From VAZQ01 sp963725185 (GTDB lineage: Bacteria; Pseudomonadota; Alphaproteobacteria; Rhizobiales; Xanthobacteraceae), in assembly GCA_963725185.1 (NCBI GenBank), contig CAVRXO010000006.1, positions 2,542,001 to 2,606,000 on the forward strand: DNA of 64,000 nucleotides, written 5' to 3'. Positions 1-7,485 of this stretch are shown piece after piece. Position 1 is the stretch's first letter, and every line of letters begins with the position of its first letter. Made by a program: the position numbers and the translations under genes. The notes beneath the pieces are model-generated. The model was not told where the DNA came from and did no database searches. It was given only the letters and a program-made list of their open reading frames with translations.

Positions 1-1657
1 CAGTCACGGCCGCTTCTACCGCGTCATCGAAAGCGGGCTTCGACGCGATGCTGTCGTTCTATCGGCGCACGCTCGACGTCGTGCTGCGCCACCAGGCGAT
101 CACGCTCGGCGTGTTCTTCGCCACCATGGCGCTGACCGGCGTGCATGATGTACTACACGCCGAAGGGCTTCTTCCCGATCCAGGACATCGGCCTGATCAA
201 CGGCATATCGGAGGCGGCCCAGGACATCTCGCCCGCAGGAGATGATGCGCCTGCAGCGGCGAGCTCGACGACGTCATCCTGCGCGATCCGGACGTCGACG
301 GCGTTGGCTCGCAGATCGGCTCGACCTTCGGCGCGCAGACCGCCAACACCGGCCGCTTCATCGTCGTGCTCAAGCCGCGCGAGGAGCGCGAGCTGCGACG
401 CCTCGCAGGTCATCGACCGGCTGCGGCCGCAGCTCGCCAAGGTCACCGGCGCGACGCCTGTTCCTGCAGCCGGCGCAGGACATCACGGTCGGCGGCCGCA
501 TCGCGCGCGCGGCAGCTTCCAGTACACGCTGCAGGATCCGAACATCGCCGAGCTGACCGAATGGTCGCAGAAGATGCTCGACAAGATGAAGACGCTGCCG
601 GAGATCGTCGACGTCGAGCCGATCTCCTGTCCAATGCGCCGCAGCTCAAGGTCACCATCAATCGCGACCAGGCCGTCGCGCTTCGGCATTTCCGCCGCAG
701 ACGATCGACGACACGCTCAACGATGCCTATGGGCAGCGCCAGATCACGCAGTATTTCACCCAGCTCAACACCTATTGGATCATTCTGGAGATCATGCCGG
801 AGCTGCAGCGACCTCGCTCGACTCGCTCGATCGCATCTACGTGAAATCGCCGCTGACCGGCGCCGCCGTGCCGCTGTCGGCCCTGGTCGACGTCGATTCC
901 AACAAGGTCGGGCCGCTGCCGATCATCCATCAGGGCGCAGTTCCCGGCCGCGACGCTGACGTTCAACCTGCGCGCCGGGGTGGCGCTCGGCGAGGCGGTC
1001 GACGCCATCACGGAGGCGGCGCGCGAGATCGGCATGCCGACCTCGGTCATCGGCACCTTCCAGGGCAACGCCCAGGCGTTCCAGATCGTCGTTGTCGAGC
1101 GAGCCGGCGCTGATCGCGCGCGGCGCTCGTCGTCGTCTACATCATTCTCGGCATGCTCTATGAGAGCTTCATCCATCCGCTGACCATCCTGTCGACGCTG
1201 CCGTCGGCCGGCGTCGGCGCGCTGCTCGCGCTCAATCTCGGGCACATGGACCTGTCGGTGATCGGCATCATCGGCATCATCCTGCTGATCGGCATCGTCA
1301 AGAAGAACGGCATCATGCTGGTCGACTTCGCCATCGTGGCGGAGCGCGACCGCAACATGCCGCCGATCGCCGCGATCCGCGAAGCCTGCCTGCTGCGGTT
1401 CCGGCCGATCCTGATGACGACGGCGGCGGCGATGCTCGCCGGCCTGCCGATGATGTTCGGCCACGGCACCGGCTCGGAACTGCGCCAGCCGCTCGGCTAT
1501 GCCATGGTCGGCGGGCTTGCGCTGAGCCAGCTGCTCACGCTCTATACGACGCCCGGTCGTCTATCTCTATCTCGACCGCCTGCAGGTCTGGCTGCGCGGC
1601 GGCAAGCGAAGCGCGAGCGGGGAGGGCGAGGAGATCGCCGCGATCGCGGCGGAGTGA
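1..1657 (+). pseudogene. RND efflux transporter, C-terminal part, multiply frameshifted
   Basis: This is the 3' part of an AcrB/MdtC-type inner-membrane RND drug:proton antiporter; the 5' end lies outside the window. Recognisable blocks appear in changing frames: YYTPKGFFPIQDIG, QDITVGGRIAR, FQYTLQDPNIAELT, then LYESFIHPLTIL and GIVKKNGIMLVDFAI, the last TM helices of the family. About a dozen single-base or two-base shifts separate these blocks before 1140 and one more lies near 1551. Joining frames gives a C-terminus ending ...AAIAAE at 1657. Most shifts are one extra base, often creating GCAG or GCGA. Codon-level similarity between shifts is otherwise preserved, so this is either a very recent pseudogene or poor-quality sequence at a contig edge. 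It resembles the intact-looking RND gene at 50453-53573. Confidence 0.8.
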
Positions 1658-1962
1658 TGCGGGTCCGCGACCCAGGTGGCTGCGGGAGCTTTCTTCACCG
1701 CCGCTGTGCGCCGATAAGGGTGCTCCGGTTTCGGCCGCTCGCTCCAACTGGGCCGCACGCTCGCGCCTAGCATGCGGCATTTGGTGCAGGCGCTTTCGCC
1801 TTCGGCGACAAGACTTGCTTGCGCGGGCAGTGACCGAACTTCGTATAAATTCGAATTTAGTTCCCTGAACGGGAATTTAATGGTCCCCGCCGCCGGGCCG
1901 CATACTTATTCATTGTCGAGGGCGATATCGCCCGAACAACTTGAAAAACTTGGAGATTCCCA
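1658..1962. other. Intergenic, AT-rich promoter-like stretch
   Basis: About 300 bases without a convincing gene. The last third (about 1840-1880) is AT-rich against a high-GC background, contains a TATAAAT-like segment and the inverted repeat TTCCCTGAACGGGAA at 1861-1875, and lies upstream of the small secreted-protein gene at 1963. It plausibly holds that gene's promoter. No experimentally defined motif is recognised. Confidence 0.35.
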
Positions 1963-2175
1963 ATGAAAGCTCTCAGCGTAATCACCGTCGCGATCCTTCT
2001 CGGCCTCAGCGGTGCCGCCCTGGCCGGCGGCGACAGCGAAAGCCAGCAAAGCTACACGAATGCGACCGGCCCGAATCCCTTCATGCCTGAGTTCAGCACG
2101 CCTGCTTCCGGGTCCTCGGCATTCGCGCAGTATCCGGTGCAGCATCACGTCGTGCACCATCAAGCCAAGAGGTAA
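1963..2175 (+). CDS. Small secreted protein, function unknown
   Basis: 70 aa. The first ~21 residues are a clear Sec signal peptide (MKALSVITVAILLGLSG, cleavage predicted after AALA). The mature part is about 49 residues, polar, rich in Ser, Gln and Pro, and ends with a His-rich tail (HHVVHHQAKR). A GGAG ribosome-binding site lies just upstream of the ATG. The His tail could bind metal, but nothing else supports that. It is not recognised as a named family. It stands alone, with a convergent gene downstream. Confidence 0.6.
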   Translation: MKALSVITVAILLGLSGAALAGGDSESQQSYTNATGPNPFMPEFSTPASGSSAFAQYPVQHHVVHHQAKR

Positions 2176-2282
2176 CTCTTGGGTCCGACTACAGCCAGGG
2201 AGGGTCGCATGCTGGGCAGTTATCCAGTGCGCCCCGCCCGGCTGTTCGGGCGCGTTGCGCTCTCCCCACCACAGAGACGAAG

Positions 2283-3341
2283 CTACTTGAGGTAGCCGAC
2301 TTCACGATAATAGCGCTCGGCGCCGGAGTGCAGCGGCACCGGCGGCAGGCTGGTCACAAGCCGCGGGTCGTAGGTGAACGGCACGTGCGTCCAGCGGAAC
2401 AGATCGCGATGCTCGTCGAGCGATTTCGCGATCGTGTAGGTGAAATCGGCGGACAAGTCCGCTTTCGCGTAAATTGCACGCGACGACGTACCAACGCTCG
2501 GGACGGGAGCGTCCACGCCGCGGAACAGCGCGGTCGGGATATCGACAAGCTCCCCGCCCAGGTCTTTGGCCATGCTCTCGCGCAGATCCTGCGGCATCGG
2601 CAAGAAGCGCATGTCGTATCTCGCGGTGATCAGATAATACGGCCGCATTTCCGGCGCGCCGCCGAGATAGAGATTGCTCATGATGACGACATCGAAGGCG
2701 TCGGGATCTTCCGGCAACGTGCCGACAAAGTGCACGAAGGACCCGCCCCAGGATTCCAGCTCCCTCTTGGTGATGCCGTAATATTTCAGGATCGGCATGT
2801 TGCCGCTGCTCTCGGTGGTGATGATCCGCACCGGCAGACGTCTTTCCTTGATCTGGCGCAGGTCGGTGATGCCGGTTGACGCCTTCACCATCATCACCGC
2901 GTAGTTGGCGACGTCGACGCGGGCGATCAGCCGAAGCTCCTTATGACCCCCGTCCTTGGCATAATCGTGCGAGCCCTCGTACATCCATTGGACGCTCGAC
3001 CCCGAGGTGATGCCGAATTCAATCGGATGGTTGGGGGGCGGCGGCGAGCCCTCGGGATCGGTCTGCGGCGGCTGCATCGTGCCGACGACGTAGCGCGGAT
3101 TGTTGCCGCGCGAGCAGGTATAGCAAATCTGCAGGTCGTAGCCTTGCGGCTTCAACGACTCCTTCAGCACGTCGGCGATCGCGCCCCACGGGCACAGTTT
3201 GCACGCCGCGGCCACAACCGGCTTTTTCGCCCCCAGACCAAGCTCTTGCGCGGCCGAGGAAGCGGAGCCGCCGAGCCCAAACGACAAAAGAAGCGCGAAG
3301 CCGACTACAAATCCAAACAGGGTGCGGTTTCGAATAACCAT
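2283..3341 (-). CDS. TAXI-family TRAP transporter solute-binding protein
   Basis: 352 aa from the ATG at 3341, chosen because GAGGGA lies 8 bases upstream and the protein then begins with a basic N-terminus and a hydrophobic signal segment (VVGFALLLSFGLGG). Longer upstream starts add a non-signal-like leader. The fold of a periplasmic binding protein is indicated by the order of segments around FGITSGSSVQWMYEG, the LRLIARV strand and the late YTIAKSL region, which is like NMT1/TAXI proteins that deliver small organic acids to TRAP permeases. There is no TRAP permease gene next to it. An unusual feature is the Cys-rich N-terminal mature part (CKLCPW and CYTCSRG), which could form disulfides. 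The substrate cannot be predicted. Confidence 0.7.
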   Translation of the reverse strand: MVIRNRTLFGFVVGFALLLSFGLGGSASSAAQELGLGAKKPVVAAACKLCPWGAIADVLKESLKPQGYDLQICYTCSRGNNPRYVVGTMQPPQTDPEGSPPPPNHPIEFGITSGSSVQWMYEGSHDYAKDGGHKELRLIARVDVANYAVMMVKASTGITDLRQIKERRLPVRIITTESSGNMPILKYYGITKRELESWGGSFVHFVGTLPEDPDAFDVVIMSNLYLGGAPEMRPYYLITARYDMRFLPMPQDLRESMAKDLGGELVDIPTALFRGVDAPVPSVGTSSRAIYAKADLSADFTYTIAKSLDEHRDLFRWTHVPFTYDPRLVTSLPPVPLHSGAERYYREVGYLK

Positions 3342-3600
3342 CTGAATGCTCCCTCGTGCAGGGCCTCCAGAGATTGCCCGGCGTCTCCGGATCGCCAGAT
3401 GCCCAGAAGGGTGCGCCCACACCATCGCAAGCGCAACCCTGAAAGGAGCCGCTGTCGATGGCGCGACTGGTATCTGGCCAATGCCATTGCTTGCCAGCGA
3501 TCAAAGCCCCGCACAATCCATCGTGTCGGGTCGACGTGTTCGCGTCCCGTTGCGTCACGGAAGGTCAGAGGGGATTTTTGTAGGGTGCGCAAAAGCCCGA

Positions 3601-3634
3601 TCGATCACAGGCTTTTATCGATCGCAGGCTTTTA
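3601..3634. repeat. Tandem 17-bp direct repeat at the 3' side of tRNA-Val
   Basis: Two consecutive 17-bp units, 3601-3617 and 3618-3634, differ at one base (tcgatcacaggctttta and tcgatcgcaggctttta). They abut the CCA end of the first tRNA-Val gene. The second tRNA-Val copy has no such repeat. The pair may be debris of an integration or recombination event. Confidence 0.7.
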
Positions 3635-3635
3635 A

Positions 3636-3710
3636 TGGTGGGCGCTGTAGGGATTGAACCTACGACCTCTCCCGTGTGAAGGGAACGCTCTCCCGCTGAG
3701 CTAAGCGCCC
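3636..3710 (-). tRNA. tRNA-Val (anticodon CAC), copy 1
   Basis: Read on the minus strand, the 75-nt gene has a complete cloverleaf. The acceptor stem GGGCGCT pairs with AGCGCCC, the D arm is GCTC...GAGC, the anticodon arm TTCCC-TTCACAC-GGGAG gives anticodon CAC, the T arm is GTAGG-TTCAATC-CCTAC, and CCA is encoded. It is identical to the copy at 7264-7338. Confidence 0.95.
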
Positions 3711-3775
3711 GTCTTGAGGCAGCGAGGATTTACGGCAGGGGCGGAATAAATCAAGCGACGTGGGGCATTTGGAGC
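3636..3775. repeat. Left copy of ~140-bp duplication containing tRNA-Val
   Basis: This segment matches 7264-7402 through the whole tRNA and for about 65 bases beyond its 5' end (the run starting gtcttgaggcagcgaggatt), with only a few differences. Similarity begins exactly at the encoded CCA. The two copies are in the same orientation and bracket the lower-GC island, as attachment-site-like boundaries would. A plain segmental duplication would look the same. Confidence 0.8.
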
Positions 3776-3959
3776 GGGATGCGGCGGGCTCATGGCCGCA
3801 TCTTGCGCACGCGGTGTCAGCGGGGCTGCTACCGTGGCGGCGACAGGCCGACGTTGCCGCCGGCCCGCGACACGACCGGCCGCTGAACAGCCAACTCCTG
3901 CCCACGATGCGCGGGATTTCTTACCAGCCCAGCGCGCCCTCTTGTGCTAGTTATCCTGC

Positions 3960-4871
3960 ATGAGCACTCCGCGCGACCATCATTTTCTCCCCGTCTTCTA
4001 CTTGAAACGATGGGTGTCGGTGTTCGATCGGAAGTTGTCTGAGTACACGATCAAACATGGAAGGTTCATTTCGAAGCGCATCGGTCCGCGCGCGACCGGA
4101 TACGAAACCGACTTGTACTCATTTCCCGAACTTCCTCAGGACGCCTCCCAATATTTGGAAAGAGTTGTCTTTCAGGCCTCTGACAATCGGGCATCCATTG
4201 CACTCGCAAGGCACTTGAAGATGGAGATGGACCCGTGGCCCGCGACACTCAGAAGCGCATGGTCGGAGTTTATCATGAGCATGATATTGCGGCATCCCGA
4301 TGTAATGAAAGAACTTCGAGTAGCGGCCAAGTCGCTTTGGGATAAGGGTAGTGGTGCAACTCAGCGCGGCTATGAGGCCATTCGAAAGCCGACTGATCCC
4401 GAGACTTTTGAAGAATATATGGCCGAGGTAGACCCACTCATCGAGGTCAAGGCTAGACTGAACATGATAATCCGCGCTCTGAATAATGCCATTATTGGCA
4501 CGCATCTAAATCAGATGAAATGGGCCGTCGTCGATGTAACCGCGTCGCCGAACGTTCTGCTGACGTCAGACCGTCCAGTGATAATTTATCGGCTTAGGGA
4601 CCCAGACGGCTCCCTCTTTCTTCCGATAAGTCCCATAAAGCTCTTTGTCGCTGCGAACGAGCATAAGACCATAGATCAACTAGCCAACTCTAGCCCTAGC
4701 GATATTGTTAAGAAGGCCAACGAACTTGTCGTTCAACGTGCCCGCCGCTACGTTTTCTCGCGCGACACGCGACAAGAAGAGTTTATCAAGAAAAACATGT
4801 CTACTAACATGGAGGCGACGCCGCTTTTTCCCAATTTGGACCGTTCGGACGATGATCAACTCTCCGCATAG
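3960..4871 (+). CDS. DUF4238 domain protein
   Basis: 303 aa. The N-terminus DHHFLPVFYLKRWV is the signature of DUF4238, a family of soluble proteins of unknown activity that is patchily distributed and often found in accessory DNA. No signal peptide or TM segment is seen. One 60-base line inside the gene (4261-4320) counts at about 45% G+C, far below flanking genes, and codon use is correspondingly AT-richer, which supports horizontal transfer. It lies between the two tRNA-Val copies, 235 bases upstream of the Ntn-hydrolase gene on the same strand. The ATG at 3960 begins directly at the conserved motif. Function is unknown; a role in defence or stress is only an inference from context. Confidence 0.8.
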   Translation: MSTPRDHHFLPVFYLKRWVSVFDRKLSEYTIKHGRFISKRIGPRATGYETDLYSFPELPQDASQYLERVVFQASDNRASIALARHLKMEMDPWPATLRSAWSEFIMSMILRHPDVMKELRVAAKSLWDKGSGATQRGYEAIRKPTDPETFEEYMAEVDPLIEVKARLNMIIRALNNAIIGTHLNQMKWAVVDVTASPNVLLTSDRPVIIYRLRDPDGSLFLPISPIKLFVAANEHKTIDQLANSSPSDIVKKANELVVQRARRYVFSRDTRQEEFIKKNMSTNMEATPLFPNLDRSDDDQLSA

Positions 4872-5106
4872 TTATTGAATAGATGTCGACAGCCGTTAAT
4901 CGCCACGCCGTAGCGTCACGGGCAACTGCGATCAGCAAGCGATCTGCTTCGCTCCGAAAGCGAGAAATGCTGCATTGCCGCGAATGACGCGACGGGGCTA
5001 GCAGCGTAGACTAAATGGGTTGACTTCGCTTTGATGGACCTTCGCCTGAAAGAGCGTGAAAATTCGGTTGTGCGTTAGCAGGATTGCTTTCCAGGGGACG
5101 CGATCG

Positions 5107-6531
5107 ATGACGCTCGTCGTAGCAGGCGTGATTGCCGGAAAAGGTTGGATTGTCTCGGATACCCTCATAACGGGCGGCACCATCCAATTGCGGGATCGAG
5201 AGTATCAAATAAAATGCCTTTCTGCGTACGATCGGCGTTCTCTTGTCGCCTTTTCAGGTGACGCAGAAAATGGCGCCGATCTAATCGAGCAAGCTGCTGC
5301 CATGCCAAGCGGCCAAAATGCGATCGACGTTTTGTGCGGGGCACAAGCCGAAAATCCGAGGATCGATTTCATTTATATATTCTTGGACGAAGGCACCCCG
5401 CGCCTTTTCAAAATATCCGACGGCAGGGCTCAGGAAGCGCCTGCGACCTACATAGGGGAGAAGAGCGCATTCGAACAATTTCAAAGCATTCGCCACGCAA
5501 CTGAAATAGATCCGGTTCCAAAGTCTTTCGAGACCTTCATGTTTGGCAGTAGAGCGCCGAGCGAAATTCCGGACGTCATATCGACAGTGACGATTTCGAT
5601 GCTTCGAATGTTCCTACAGCGAACTGAACGTGATGTTGGAGGATGGGCGGTGCCTTATGTCCTTGTCCCCGAAGGCGCTTATATGTGTGATTACGCACAC
5701 GCAGTTTCTGATCCGATCTTGGACAAAGTGAGGCCAGGTGCGGTTGTCCCTCACGGAACCGCAGAAGCCGGGGGTTATGGTTTGTCCGTGACGGGGTTTG
5801 TGGACCCCGAGGGTATGGTCGTCTACCGCCGCCAGACGCCGGGCGGATTGATTTTAATCCGAGAAGAGGACGGCTACAGAACAGTTCGGATTGATGGCGC
5901 ACCCGCCGAGTTTCGGGCTAAAGCTTCCGATCTGCTTGGGAAGCCGGTTGACATATTCTTCGGCGAGAATACTTCGGTCGGGTTGCCGGATAGCATAACC
6001 ATCCTCCGTGATCAGGACGGTCAACCGGCTGCCGCGATTGCAAGGCGGGGCAACAATCTCTCGTTTTCGGTCTTAAACGTTGCAACAGCGTTCAGAACGA
6101 AGGCGAAGCTCGATTTGAGCGGCGAGCAGAAAGGACCGGAACCGGTGACTGTACAAAATCTAACTCTAACGCTTGCGGACGACAGGAACCACGTAAATTT
6201 GCAGTTGCTGAACGACGGTAAAGTCGTCGGGCAATCGACACTAAGTGCGGATGAAATCGATGTCGTGATCACTGGCCTCGGACGATTTCGCGCTATGTTA
6301 AACCAACCGGTGCGCCCAGAGCCAGACCAAAGCGGCGGTGCGCAGGAATTTCTTGTGGTCGATCCAGCTTGGCGTACTGTGCAATCTCCACATGCAGAAG
6401 TAGATGGAATTGTAATGCGCTTGAGACATCTCGGCCTTGGGTGGGTTTCATTCCTTCTGCCGCGCCAAGAGGGCCGCGCATTAGGTAAGTGGCTTGCGGA
6501 TAGCTGTGCGGAGCCCGCTAAACCGGAATAA
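5107..6531 (+). CDS. Proteasome-like Ntn-hydrolase protein with C-terminal extension
   Basis: 474 aa from the ATG at 5107, supported by AGGGGA 8 bases upstream. With this start, Met removal exposes Thr1 (TLVVAGVIAGKGW). Asp17 (WIVSD) and Lys35 (QIK) then follow, close to the Thr1/Asp17/Lys33 triad of HslV and proteasome beta subunits. The later stretch RRSLVAFSGDAENGADLIE matches the next strand and helix of that fold. After about 200 residues there is an extra C-terminal region not seen in HslV. No AAA+ unfoldase partner is present in the window. Base composition is lower than neighbours, as for the DUF4238 gene. A peptidase or amidase activity is inferred from residues, not known. An upstream in-frame ATG at 5056 would bury the threonine. 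Confidence 0.65.
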   Translation: MTLVVAGVIAGKGWIVSDTLITGGTIQLRDREYQIKCLSAYDRRSLVAFSGDAENGADLIEQAAAMPSGQNAIDVLCGAQAENPRIDFIYIFLDEGTPRLFKISDGRAQEAPATYIGEKSAFEQFQSIRHATEIDPVPKSFETFMFGSRAPSEIPDVISTVTISMLRMFLQRTERDVGGWAVPYVLVPEGAYMCDYAHAVSDPILDKVRPGAVVPHGTAEAGGYGLSVTGFVDPEGMVVYRRQTPGGLILIREEDGYRTVRIDGAPAEFRAKASDLLGKPVDIFFGENTSVGLPDSITILRDQDGQPAAAIARRGNNLSFSVLNVATAFRTKAKLDLSGEQKGPEPVTVQNLTLTLADDRNHVNLQLLNDGKVVGQSTLSADEIDVVITGLGRFRAMLNQPVRPEPDQSGGAQEFLVVDPAWRTVQSPHAEVDGIVMRLRHLGLGWVSFLLPRQEGRALGKWLADSCAEPAKPE

Positions 6532-6822
6532 CGATCAGACGAAGCGCGCCACAAACCTCAATCCAAGCGAAGTTTGCCTTGGGTCAAACCGATCCAGCCG
6601 GTTTTGCCTGCCGGTCCATGTCGGCTTTCCTTTTGGCTTCATAAGAGGCCCGGCTCCGATGTGTCGGGGGTGCGGGTTAACCGCGCCGCCCTTTCGTCCA
6701 AAAGATCAAGAGGTGGCAAGGCCGTACATGTTGTCGTGGCGTCCGGGGCGGGGATCAGTCCCGAGATCGTCACGACAAGATCGCGGATTAGGCTGTACAA
6801 ATATCAGGTTTTATTATCTTTC

Positions 6823-6862
6823 GCGGGTGTAGCTCAATGTTAGAGCAACAGCCTTCCAAGCA
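6823..6862 (+). pseudogene. Truncated tRNA-Gly (TCC), 5' half only
   Basis: The sequence gcgggtgtagctcaatg followed by a D arm and the anticodon loop CTTCCAA is a close match to the 5' half of alphaproteobacterial tRNA-Gly(TCC). Immediately after the anticodon loop the 3' anticodon strand fails (gcacc where gctgt is needed to pair with acagc). No T arm or acceptor 3' strand follows. The break at the anticodon region is where many tyrosine-recombinase elements recombine into tRNA genes. Confidence 0.75.
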
Positions 6863-6874
6863 CCAAGCTCAAAC

Positions 6875-6902
6875 GACCGAGGCCGTGGAGGCGACCTCGG
6901 TC
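6875..6902 (+). terminator. Perfect 8-bp hairpin, possible terminator
   Basis: GACCGAGG (6875-6882) and CCTCGGTC (6895-6902) are perfect inverted repeats separated by 12 bases and followed shortly by TTTT (6907-6910). It sits directly after the tRNA-Gly fragment. Confidence 0.5.
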
Positions 6903-7263
6903 ATGCTTTTACTCAGCAACTCCGCCATGCCAAGAGCACAGAGCTGTGACTGTTCAACCATCCTTGCGCCTGGTGCAATTCGCTCTCACGGCGACCAGAG
7001 TGACGGCTAGGGGCTATGGCGATACCAGCACCGACTATCAATTCCGTAGGTCAGTCTACTTCTGAGAAAAGCGACATCATTTCTGATTCTCTGGGGCGTT
7101 GTCACTCGATAGCTTGCCGCTGTCACGGCAATGCACCGCCCGCGAGCAAAAGGAACACCACGGATTTTCCATGGGTCGAGGCGTCGTTTTCGCGCTTCGT
7201 TCCGGTACGAACCGTCGGACGGAAAATGTAAATGCAAAGAAGCGCTGAAACCAAAGGGTTAAC

Positions 7264-7338
7264 TGGTGGGCGCTGTAGGGATTGAACCTACGACCTCTCC
7301 CGTGTGAAGGGAACGCTCTCCCGCTGAGCTAAGCGCCC
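7264..7338 (-). tRNA. tRNA-Val (anticodon CAC), copy 2
   Basis: Identical 75-nt gene to the copy at 3636-3710, with full cloverleaf, anticodon CAC and encoded CCA. Having two identical isoacceptor genes 3.6 kb apart, with an island between them, is the main evidence for insertion or duplication here. Confidence 0.95.
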
Positions 7339-7402
7339 GTCTTGAGGCAGCGAGGATTTACGGCAGAGGGGGAATAAGTCAAGCGACGTGGGGCGTTTGG
7401 GC
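7264..7402. repeat. Right copy of ~140-bp duplication containing tRNA-Val
   Basis: Direct-orientation partner of 3636-3775. Past the tRNA 5' end the match continues through gtcttgaggcagcgaggatt and on to about 7402, with scattered substitutions and one small indel. Confidence 0.8.
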
Positions 7403-7458
7403 CGGATTTGGCTGCCGTGGGGTGCAATCGCGTTATTGTCGGGTTTGGCGAGGCCGTA

Positions 7459-7481
7459 GGCGCAATAAAGCGATTGCGCCC
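7459..7481. repeat. 23-bp inverted intergenic repeat (copy 1)
   Basis: The left arm GGCGCAAT, the centre AAAGCG and the right arm ATTGCGCCC form a near-perfect hairpin, extended by CGTAG/CTACG outside. The reverse complement occurs with one mismatch at 17577-17599. It lies just past the stop of the minus-strand gene at 7486, so it may act as a terminator. Confidence 0.6.
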
Positions 7482-7485
7482 TACG

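Larger units (their letters stand above)
6532..7263. other. Non-coding remainder of the tRNA-bounded island
   Basis: About 730 bases without a convincing gene. Short frames on both strands lack ribosome-binding sites and recognisable similarity. The interval holds a tRNA-Gly fragment (6823-6862) and a hairpin (6875-6902). No integrase, transposase or relic of either was recognised. Confidence 0.5.

Noticed and set aside
7007..7237. 76-residue minus-strand frame (MHLHFPSDGSYRNEARKRR...) in the island
   Set aside because: No ribosome-binding site, no recognisable family, and several overlapping frames of similar length; not supportable as a gene.
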